DNA of 28,798 bases, taken from NCBI GenBank assembly GCA_900314165.1, contig OMUE01000217.1, positions 1 through 28,798 on the forward strand, written 5' to 3'. Under the pieces are notes generated by a model that had not been told where the DNA came from, made no database searches, and was given only the letters and a program-made list of their open reading frames with translations. The position numbers and the translations under genes are program-made. Positions 22,482 to 28,798 of this stretch are shown here, piece after piece; the first letter of the stretch is position 1, and every line of letters starts with the position of its first letter. This DNA comes from an uncultured Acidaminococcus sp. (GTDB lineage Bacteria; Bacillota_C; Negativicutes; Acidaminococcales; Acidaminococcaceae).

Positions 22482-23535
22482 TGTACGGAATCTGTCTAAT
22501 CGGAATAAGGATGATAAAAACAGCCGGATCCATGTGTGGCTCATGCGCCTTATGGCCCTTGCAGCGGCCTGTGTGCTGTGGGTCTACGTCATGAATGAGC
22601 AGAACCCCATTACGACGAAGATGTTCCGGGTCCCCCTGAATGCGGTAAATTTGGCGGAAGATATGGTCGTCAAGGACCTGCCGGAAACAGTGGACGTGAA
22701 GGTCAGCGGCACCCGGTCCCAGATTGCTGTATTGCGGGAAGGGGATATCCGGGCTTATATTGACTTTTCGGATGCACCGAAGGGCCGCAATACGTATAAT
22801 GTGCTGGCAACTGTCCGCATGGGAGAAATAGCAGAAGTGACGCCCAGCCTGCTGCAGCTGGAAACGGATGCCCTGGCGGAAAAAGCCATGGACATCGAAC
22901 CGCGGATCGTCGGCGTGCCCAACAGCGGCGTCACCGTAAGCCAGATGAATATGCAGCCGAAGAAAGTACTCATCAAGGGCCCCAGCGGCCGTATCGCCCT
23001 GGTGGATAAAGTCCTGGTCATGGTGGATATCAGCCATCATGATAAGAACTTCACGACGGAGGCAACGGCTGTGGCCGTGGATAAGACAGGCCGGGAAATG
23101 TACGATGTGAAGGTGGAACCTACAAAAGTGAATACGACCGTGACCATCGTACGGCAGCTGGGGACCAATGATTTCCCCATCAAGGCAAACCTGTCCGGCA
23201 AGCTGCCCAGTGGTGTGAGCATTAAGAATGTGAAAATCACGCCGTCCGCTGTCCGTCTGACGGCAGAGCCCAAAGTCCTGGGGAATATCAACCAGATCCT
23301 GACAGCACCCATCGTGCTGAATAATATTACCAGTAATGTAGAGCTGCGGATGCCGTTGCAGATTCCTGACCAGGTGCTGGCCGACCAGCATAATGCTCTG
23401 GTAGAAATCACGCTGGAAACGCGCACGGCTGCACCTGGCAGCCAGCCGGCCCAGGGACAGGCCCAGCCGCAGAACCAGAATCAGACTCAGCCACAGGAGG
23501 GGGCTGCCGATGTCAATACGCCTACGAATCAATAA
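22474..23535 (+). CDS. cdaR: CdaA regulatory protein with YbbR domains
   Basis: CdaR binds CdaA and modulates c-di-AMP synthesis from the outer face of the membrane. The 353-residue protein has a short cytoplasmic start, one membrane segment (about 21-40), then repeated YbbR domains, seen as recurring patterns of PETVDVKVSGTRSQI and PKKVLIKGPSGRIALV type. The last 35 residues are a low-complexity tail rich in Gln, Pro and Asn (QPQNQNQTQPQEG), probably an extracytoplasmic disordered extension. It overlaps cdaA by eight bases and the next gene by 26 bases, so the three are translationally linked. Confidence 0.93.
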   Translation: MNNVRNLSNRNKDDKNSRIHVWLMRLMALAAACVLWVYVMNEQNPITTKMFRVPLNAVNLAEDMVVKDLPETVDVKVSGTRSQIAVLREGDIRAYIDFSDAPKGRNTYNVLATVRMGEIAEVTPSLLQLETDALAEKAMDIEPRIVGVPNSGVTVSQMNMQPKKVLIKGPSGRIALVDKVLVMVDISHHDKNFTTEATAVAVDKTGREMYDVKVEPTKVNTTVTIVRQLGTNDFPIKANLSGKLPSGVSIKNVKITPSAVRLTAEPKVLGNINQILTAPIVLNNITSNVELRMPLQIPDQVLADQHNALVEITLETRTAAPGSQPAQGQAQPQNQNQTQPQEGAADVNTPTNQ

Positions 23536-25111
23536 TATCAGGGTAGGGCTGGACAGCCAGCATACTCTGACTCAGATTGCTGCAAAAAAACTGCGCCTGC
23601 CGGAAAGATGTATCCGGCGGGCGCAAGTCCTGCGTAAAGCTGTGGATGCCCGGCGCAAGAGCAATATCTGCTTTGTGTACCACGTGCTTGTGGAAGCGGA
23701 TGTGCCGAAAGCCCAGGAGAAACGGTTGCTGGCAGATCCCCAGATCAGCCTGTATGAAGAGAAGCCTTTGCCGGAACCTGTCTTCGGTACGGCTGCCCTC
23801 AGCGGCCGCCCCGTCGTCATCGGCCTGGGTCCTGCCGGTCTTCTGGCGGCACTGGAACTGGCCCGGTACGGCTATGCCCCTCTCGTCGTGGAACGGGGCC
23901 GGGATCTGCAGCACCGCATTAAAGATGTGGAAACGTTCTGGAAGACGGGAAAACTGGATCCGGTCAGCAACGTGCAGTTTGGGGCCGGGGGAGCCGGGAC
24001 ATTTTCCGACGGGAAACTGACGACGAGAGTCAATGACCCTGTCATCAGCCATATCCTGGGAACTTTTGTCAAAGCCGGTGCTCCTGAAGAAATTCTGACG
24101 GAACAGAAGCCCCATGTGGGCACCGACAAACTGCGGCTCATGGTCACAGGGCTCATCAGCCAGATCAAAAAGGCCGGGGGAGAGATTCGCTACGAAACCC
24201 AGGTGACGGATTTCCGCCTGGAACCGGAGCGTGGTCTGACAGCGGTACAGCTGAACGGAACAGAATGGCTGGACACCAATGCAGTCATCCTGGCCTGCGG
24301 CCACAGCGCCCGGGATACCTATGAAATGCTGGTGAGACGCAGCATCCATGTGGAAGCCAAGGCTTTTGCCGTGGGCGTACGCATCGAGCACGAACAAGAA
24401 CTCATCAATAAAGCCCAATACGGAAAACTTGCGCACCATCCCAAATTGGGAGCGGCGGACTATGCCCTGGTGTTCCATGACCCGAAAAGCGGTCGGGCTG
24501 TCTATTCCTTCTGCATGTGCCCCGGGGGCCAGGTTGTGGCCTCTGCTTCCGAGCAGGGAGGGCTGGTCGTCAACGGCATGAGCCCTTTTAAACGGGATAC
24601 GGGCCTGGCCAACAGTGCCCTGGTGGTCAGCGTGGACCCGCAGGATTTCCCACCGGGACCTTTGGGAGGCATGGAATTCCAGCGGAAGTACGAACAGCTG
24701 GCCTACAGCGTCAGCAAGGACTACCGGGCACCGGCCCAAAGCAGCCGCAGCTTTGTGAATGGGACAAAGCCGGATTTGGCCGTATCCTTCCGGCCCAGCT
24801 ACCGGCCGGGCCTTGTGCTGGCAGACCTGCGTAAGGTATTGCCGGCACCGGTCAGTGCAGCACTGGTGGAAGGCTTGCATGATTTTGAGCGGCGCCTGCC
24901 CGGTTTCAGCAGGGAAGGGCTCATGATCGGCATAGAGACCCGGACCTCGGCACCCTTGCGCATCGTGCGTGGGGAAGATGGCCAGAGCGTCAACTGCCCC
25001 GGCCTGTATCCTACGGGCGAAGGAGCCGGTTACGCCGGCGGCATCATGAGTGCTGCCCTGGACGGCTTCCATCAGGCCCGGAAGGTCATGGGGAGGTTTA
25101 GAAAATTATAA
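23510..25111 (+). CDS. FAD-dependent oxidoreductase, COG2509-like
   Basis: The 533-residue protein has a 90-residue N-terminal domain (LRINNIRVGLDS, then RCIRRAQVLRKAVDARRKSN) followed by a Rossmann FAD-binding site, VVIGLGPAGLLAALELARYG (GxGxxG at 105-110) with E128 to bind the ribose. Other marks are QFGAGGAGTFSDGKL, LACGHSARDTY, FCMCPGGQVVASAS and the C-terminal GEGAGYAGGIMSAALDG that closes over the FAD. This matches uncharacterised dehydrogenases of the COG2509 type, which are often next to cdaR/glmM in Firmicutes. AGGAGGGG at 23495-23502 inside the end of cdaR sets the ATG. Reaction unknown; linkage to c-di-AMP or cell-wall genes is positional only. Confidence 0.88.
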   Translation: MSIRLRINNIRVGLDSQHTLTQIAAKKLRLPERCIRRAQVLRKAVDARRKSNICFVYHVLVEADVPKAQEKRLLADPQISLYEEKPLPEPVFGTAALSGRPVVIGLGPAGLLAALELARYGYAPLVVERGRDLQHRIKDVETFWKTGKLDPVSNVQFGAGGAGTFSDGKLTTRVNDPVISHILGTFVKAGAPEEILTEQKPHVGTDKLRLMVTGLISQIKKAGGEIRYETQVTDFRLEPERGLTAVQLNGTEWLDTNAVILACGHSARDTYEMLVRRSIHVEAKAFAVGVRIEHEQELINKAQYGKLAHHPKLGAADYALVFHDPKSGRAVYSFCMCPGGQVVASASEQGGLVVNGMSPFKRDTGLANSALVVSVDPQDFPPGPLGGMEFQRKYEQLAYSVSKDYRAPAQSSRSFVNGTKPDLAVSFRPSYRPGLVLADLRKVLPAPVSAALVEGLHDFERRLPGFSREGLMIGIETRTSAPLRIVRGEDGQSVNCPGLYPTGEGAGYAGGIMSAALDGFHQARKVMGRFRKL

Positions 25112-25113
25112 AA

Positions 25114-25208
25114 TTAGTCTTTAGTCATTTGTCGTTAGTCTTTAGCTATGGTTAAAATTTGCCAAAGTCAAATTTCTTCCTACGGCAAAAGACCAAAAGC
25201 TAAAGACC
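25114..25208. repeat. TTAGTCN heptamer inverted element, copy E (best preserved)
   Basis: The left arm is a clean heptamer series TTAGTCT, TTAGTCA, TTTGTCG, TTAGTCT, TTAGCTA (25114-25148); the right arm 25184-25208 reads GGCAAAAG, ACCAAAA, GCTAAAG, AC. The core AAAATTTGCC-AAAGT-CAAATTTC and the CTTCCTACGG after it match copy A read in reverse. It follows the FAD oxidoreductase gene and precedes the ppaC promoter. Confidence 0.88.
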
Positions 25209-25233
25209 CTGCCATGGCAATTCATTTTTTATT

Positions 25234-25263
25234 TTGCCACTCTATAATGTGGTATGCTATAAT
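25234..25263 (+). promoter_or_regulatory. Promoter of ppaC
   Basis: TTGCCA (25234-25239) and TATAAT (25258-25263) are 18 bases apart. A second TATAAT at 25243-25248 lies inside the spacer and might give an alternative start. Confidence 0.7.
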
Positions 25264-25293
25264 ATTTCTACTATTACACAAGGAGATGCTTGT

Positions 25294-26226
25294 ATGGAAA
25301 ACTATACCATCGTAACGGGCCACAAGAACCCGGATACGGATTCTATCTGCTCTGCATTATCTTACGCTTACGTAAAACAACAATTAGGGGAAGACGTCAA
25401 GGCTTGCCGGGCCGGCAAAGTCAGCGCCGAAACCCAGTTTGTGCTGGATTATTTCAAAGTAGAAGCTCCGACCCTCATCGACCATGTGGATGAAGGCCAG
25501 AACCTGATCCTGGTAGACCACAACGAAGTGGCTCAGGCTGTGGACGGCCTGAACAAAGCCAACCTGCTGGAAGTGGTGGACCATCACCGTCTGGGCGGCA
25601 TTGTGACCGCTGCTCCCCTGACGGTACGGATCCAGCCCGTAGGCTGCACCGCTACCATCATTTATCAGATTACGAAGGAAAAGAATGTCACCCTGACGCC
25701 GGCTGTGGCAGGCCTGCTGTTCAGTGCCATCAGCTCTGATACCCTGTATTTCAAGAGCCCGACTACGACGCCGGCCGATAAGGAAGCTGCCGGTGCCCTG
25801 GCCGAAATCGCCGGTATCAAGGATCCCCAAGGCTATGCTCTGGAAATGCTCCAGGCCGGTTCTGCTATCAATTCCCAATCCGCTGAAGAAATCTGCCACG
25901 GGGACCTGAAAGAATTCGACTTCCCGCAAGGCAAAGTCACGGTAGCCCAGGTAAACGTCATGGACGGCGCCAAGGCCAAGGCAAAATGGCCGGAGCTGCA
26001 GAAGGCTCTGGATGCCATGGTTTCTGCCGGCGAATCCGATACGGCTCTGCTCATGGTGACGGATATTATGGAAGAAGTGACGGAACTGCTGGTGGCGGGC
26101 AAGAACAAGGACGTTCTGGACAAGGCTTTCGGTGCTGCGGAAGCAGATGGCCATTATCATCTGCCCAAGGTCCTGTCCCGGAAGAAACAGATCGTTCCTC
26201 CTCTGACTGACGCCTTCACGAAGTAA
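25294..26226 (+). CDS. ppaC: Manganese-dependent inorganic pyrophosphatase (family II)
   Basis: PpaC hydrolyses pyrophosphate to phosphate and so pulls biosynthetic reactions forward. The 310-residue protein has the DHH domain with metal-binding motifs GHKNPDTDS (9-17), LVDHNE (74-79) and VVDHHR (94-99), and the C-terminal DHHA2 domain ending in SRKKQIVPPL, whose Arg and Lys bind the substrate. It is the short form without regulatory CBS domains. AAGGAG at 25280-25285 sets the ATG at 25294; an ATG at 25234 in frame lies within the promoter and is rejected. Strong terminator behind; the gene is monocistronic. Confidence 0.97.
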   Translation: MENYTIVTGHKNPDTDSICSALSYAYVKQQLGEDVKACRAGKVSAETQFVLDYFKVEAPTLIDHVDEGQNLILVDHNEVAQAVDGLNKANLLEVVDHHRLGGIVTAAPLTVRIQPVGCTATIIYQITKEKNVTLTPAVAGLLFSAISSDTLYFKSPTTTPADKEAAGALAEIAGIKDPQGYALEMLQAGSAINSQSAEEICHGDLKEFDFPQGKVTVAQVNVMDGAKAKAKWPELQKALDAMVSAGESDTALLMVTDIMEEVTELLVAGKNKDVLDKAFGAAEADGHYHLPKVLSRKKQIVPPLTDAFTK

Positions 26227-26239
26227 GATCCTTTGCTTT

Positions 26240-26277
26240 AAAACCGGGAAGAACATGCTATTCTTCCCGGTTTTCTT
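26240..26277 (+). terminator. Intrinsic terminator of ppaC
   Basis: AAAACCGGGAAGAA (26240-26253) pairs perfectly with TTCTTCCCGGTTTT (26261-26274) around a seven-base loop, then CTT. The binding site of the next gene begins only a few bases later, so the M48 gene needs read-through or an unrecognised promoter. Confidence 0.92.
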
Positions 26278-26293
26278 GTACGGAGGTGATTCC

Positions 26294-27172
26294 ATGACCA
26301 TAGGCCTTGTCCTTATAACCTATTTTGTGAACTACATCATGCTGGGATTGTATCTGCCTTTCTTCTTCCTGGTGCTGCATCTGTTCCTGGGGGTGTCGGG
26401 AGATGCCCTGATCCGGCAGATCGAACAGAATCAGTATGCGTTCTTCACGCTGCTGATCTTCGTCCCGGCAATCTTATCCAGGCTGCCGGTTTTCCAACGG
26501 CTGATGCTGTTCTTCAGCCCTTATAAGCCTGCCCGGGGAGAAGCCCTGAGCAAGTTCCAGGCAGCGCTGGCACCGGTGTTGGAGCGGGCCCGGCTGGACG
26601 GACGGCAGTTCCACCTGTATGTGAACCCGGATAATTCCCTGAATGCCTTCGCTATCGGCGACGACAACATCGTCATCAACGCCCCGCTGCTGGCCTATTT
26701 TCCGGAAGAAGAGCTTACGGGCATCCTGGCTCACGAAGTGGGCCATCTGCAAAAAGGCCATACGAAGAGCCTGCTGGTCATGTGGGGCATGAGTATGGGC
26801 AACCGGATCTTTTTCTGGTGCTATGCGCTCATTATGAACCTGGTCCGGCTGCTGCTGTGGGTACCGTTCCTGGGACTCATCCTGGGCCTTGTGTTTTCCC
26901 TCATGAATATCATCCTGCAGGTGGGGAACCTGCTGCTGAACTATCCGCTGACCTTGTTCAACCGTTTCTGCAGCCGGCAGAATGAATACGAAGCGGACAA
27001 CTATGCCTGCGAGCTGGGCCTGGGCCGGAATCTGTATGAAGGCTTGTATCATCTGGAACAATACACCCGGCAACAGCACCTGGGCTTCCTTGCCCGAATC
27101 CTGTCCGACCACCCGGGAACACCCGAACGGCTGGCCAGGATTGAAGCATACGTCAATACCCATGAAGCATAA
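26294..27172 (+). CDS. M48 family membrane zinc metalloprotease
   Basis: The 292-residue protein has two hydrophobic N-terminal segments (about 5-33 and 49-62), then a protease domain with the zinc motif H147-E-V-G-H151 (LAHEVGHLQKGH) and the third zinc ligand E231 in RQNEYEAD, interrupted by two further membrane segments (about 171-205). This is the HtpX/M48B layout, used in membrane protein quality control. FAIGDDNIVINAPLL before the zinc helix is typical. GGAGGTGA (26282-26289) sets the ATG at 26294. The gene directly precedes an unknown large gene (10-base gap), probably its operon partner. Confidence 0.9.
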   Translation: MTIGLVLITYFVNYIMLGLYLPFFFLVLHLFLGVSGDALIRQIEQNQYAFFTLLIFVPAILSRLPVFQRLMLFFSPYKPARGEALSKFQAALAPVLERARLDGRQFHLYVNPDNSLNAFAIGDDNIVINAPLLAYFPEEELTGILAHEVGHLQKGHTKSLLVMWGMSMGNRIFFWCYALIMNLVRLLLWVPFLGLILGLVFSLMNIILQVGNLLLNYPLTLFNRFCSRQNEYEADNYACELGLGRNLYEGLYHLEQYTRQQHLGFLARILSDHPGTPERLARIEAYVNTHEA

Positions 27173-27182
27173 AGGAGATATT

Positions 27183-28721
27183 ATGGACGACTTTGCATTT
27201 TCCCAGCCCTCGATCTATCAGGTGCTGTATGATAATTTAGATGAACAGGGACGGCTGCCCCGGGACTTTTCCCTTATGGGCGTCCTGAAGACCCATGATG
27301 GCAGCCAGGGTTTCTTCTTCAGCGATGGATTTATGGAAGCCAATGTGACGGGCAGCGACAAAGGGGAGGAACCCTGTCCGGAACTTATTGCCGTCGTGCA
27401 GCAGATCCTTGCCGGCAGCTATGGAGAAGCAGTACGGAATCTGAAGGCATATTTTGCCCCGGAGGAAGGGCATCTCATGAATCAGGTGGTGCTGCCCCTG
27501 CAGCACTGGATCTATGACCACCGGGATACCGTCGATCCGGAAAAGCTTATCTGGTTTTCCGGCCACCTCATTATGGAGGCTGACCAGGTGGAAATCATCA
27601 AGTTCGCCCTGACGCTGCTGGAATTTTATGATCTGGGCGACGATGAAGAATTTCCGGAGATGTTGCGGCTGCTGGCCCAATGCAATGAATTCACCCTGTT
27701 CTGCCTGCGGGATTTTTCCGTCTGGGATACGGGGTTGTCCGAAATCTTCCGTACCGCACAGAATGTGTACGGCTGGGGACGGATCTTTGCCCTGGAAGTC
27801 CTGGAGCCTAAGACCGCCCAGATCCGGCAGTGGATGCTGGAAGAAGGCTGGGATAATGATGTGAATCCGGAATATACGGCCCTGATCATTGCCCAGAGCG
27901 TGGATCTGCCGGGGGTCGTAAAACGGGCTGCGCTGACAGATAAGGCCTTCCACGGCGCAGGCAATATCATCGATGCCCTGCTGCCTGATGAACCGGCACC
28001 GGGCATTTCAGAGATCAAAGACCCGGCAGGAATGCTTAAGGGGTATCTTGCCCATGCCAGAACCATGGCAAAGACGGTGGAAGACTATGCCATCGTGCTC
28101 CATATCCTGCAATATGTAGAGAGCCATTTGGACGGGGAAACCCAACTGGCATTGAAGCAGCAGTGCGGAGATATCCTGACCAGTTTTGCCTGTGCCCAGA
28201 CTGTGCAGGAAGCGCTGAAAGAAGGGAAAGGCTTTGACCTGGCAAGAGCTCTGGAGCTGCCCTATGCAGAAGCTGCGGAAGCCTATGTGCGGCAGGCGCC
28301 TCTGGACCGGGTCAGCCTGCTGCCCTATGCCCTGACAAACGATGACGCCCATAACCGGCAGCTCATCCACCTCTATGAACAGCTGCTGCCTCTGGGCACG
28401 CTTCTGGGTGGAGATTGGGAAGAAATGCCCTTGGAACAGCAATTGAATAAGGAATACCTGGATCTGAACGCTGTCATCAGCCAGCTCTACGGTTATCCCG
28501 GCGTGGGACGGAACCTGATCCTGGCGGCACTGACCTCGCCGGCCAGCATAAACCGGAATACGGCCCTGGAAGTGCTGCTGCAGTGGCATGAACTGGGCTA
28601 TGCTCTGCCTGAGACCCTGCAGCATCAGCTGGAGCATCTGTGCCTGCGGGAAAAAGATCAGGATATTTTGGAGAAGGCCCATCATCTGCTGGGCGGAAAC
28701 GGGTGCGGCGGACTGCAGTAA
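27183..28721 (+). CDS. Large soluble protein of unknown function
   Basis: The 512-residue protein starts MDDFAFSQPSIYQVLYDNLD and contains LPRDFSLMGVLKTHDGSQGFFFSDGFMEAN, then a long, mostly helical region rich in Leu, Glu and Ala that could be formed of HEAT-like helical pairs; near the end NRNTALEVLLQWHELGYALP suggests another such repeat. No signal peptide, membrane segment or catalytic motif is evident. AAAGGAGA at 27171-27178 fixes the ATG at 27183; the frame is open upstream through the end of the M48 gene but that part is an overlap without its own start signal. I do not recognise the family. Its position suggests cotranscription with the protease. Confidence 0.8.
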   Translation: MDDFAFSQPSIYQVLYDNLDEQGRLPRDFSLMGVLKTHDGSQGFFFSDGFMEANVTGSDKGEEPCPELIAVVQQILAGSYGEAVRNLKAYFAPEEGHLMNQVVLPLQHWIYDHRDTVDPEKLIWFSGHLIMEADQVEIIKFALTLLEFYDLGDDEEFPEMLRLLAQCNEFTLFCLRDFSVWDTGLSEIFRTAQNVYGWGRIFALEVLEPKTAQIRQWMLEEGWDNDVNPEYTALIIAQSVDLPGVVKRAALTDKAFHGAGNIIDALLPDEPAPGISEIKDPAGMLKGYLAHARTMAKTVEDYAIVLHILQYVESHLDGETQLALKQQCGDILTSFACAQTVQEALKEGKGFDLARALELPYAEAAEAYVRQAPLDRVSLLPYALTNDDAHNRQLIHLYEQLLPLGTLLGGDWEEMPLEQQLNKEYLDLNAVISQLYGYPGVGRNLILAALTSPASINRNTALEVLLQWHELGYALPETLQHQLEHLCLREKDQDILEKAHHLLGGNGCGGLQ

Positions 28722-28747
28722 TTAGTGGGCTAGGGGCTGGTTCCTAG
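28722..28747. repeat. GGGCTAG-type heptamer arm at window end
   Basis: TTAGTGG, GCTAGGG, GCTGGTT, CCTAGTA follow with a 7-base period directly after the last stop codon and run into the terminal repeat of MITE-like copy 3. Confidence 0.6.
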
Positions 28748-28798
28748 TATAGAAAGCCATAATTAACTTTCAAATTCAACTCCGTAGGGGTTTGCCAA
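28744..28798. mobile_element. MITE-like palindromic element, copy 3, cut by window end
   Basis: CTAGTATAGAAAGCCATAAT then TAACTTTCAAATT matches the ends of copies 1 and 2, followed by TCCGTAGGGG, the start of the central palindrome. The rest lies outside the window. Confidence 0.75.

Noticed and set aside
23522..25072. Long minus-strand open frame opposite the FAD oxidoreductase gene
   Set aside because: Shadow of a strongly supported gene on the plus strand, without binding site.

Overview
The window looks like a core-chromosome segment of a moderately GC-rich Bacillota (Firmicutes) genome. Strong AAGGAGG-type ribosome binding sites precede almost every gene, and the order rpmE, yqhQ, prfA, prmC, ywlC, rpiB, ywlG, glyA, upp resembles the Bacillus/Clostridium arrangement. 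Amino-acid and cation transporters and the general style suggest an amino-acid-fermenting member of the Negativicutes (Acidaminococcus-like). That assignment is inference: no rRNA or outer-membrane marker is present to confirm it.

Layout. 1-531: 3' part of a metal-dependent amidohydrolase. 588-879: rpmE with its own promoter. 880-1274: a gene-free stretch filled with short tandem repeats around a palindromic MITE-like element. 1275-8663: ten tightly packed same-strand genes for translation termination (prfA, prmC), t6A tRNA modification (ywlC), sugar phosphate isomerisation (rpiB), one-carbon metabolism (glyA) and pyrimidine salvage (upp, dCMP deaminase), ending in a strong terminator. 8803-9681 (minus): a cysteine-rich FliB-like protein. 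9831-12978: radical SAM protein, tartrate/D-malate dehydrogenase family enzyme, a chorismate mutase with an ACT-like tail, and a small membrane protein. 13057-14672: three tandem universal stress proteins. 14958-16502 (minus) and 16676-18205 (plus): divergent NhaC-type antiporter and AGCS sodium:amino-acid symporter. 18588-19190: unknown protein. 19371-21314 (minus): M20 amidohydrolase with a YczE-like membrane protein. 21615-25111: cdaA, cdaR and an FAD-dependent oxidoreductase, a c-di-AMP locus. 25294-26226: ppaC. 26294-28721: M48 membrane protease plus a large unknown protein.

The genes are mostly ordinary; the spaces between them are not. Many longer intergenic gaps hold degenerate tandem repeats with a period of 7 (once 8) bases. 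At least two kinds of palindromic core are flanked by such heptamers in inverted orientation: one family (TTAGTCN arms) in five copies after genes, one MITE-like family in two full copies plus one cut by the window end. The MITE-like copies show compensatory base changes in their hairpin stems. A third family of paired hairpins occurs twice, in opposite orientation. This modular repeat system is the most interesting content of the window.
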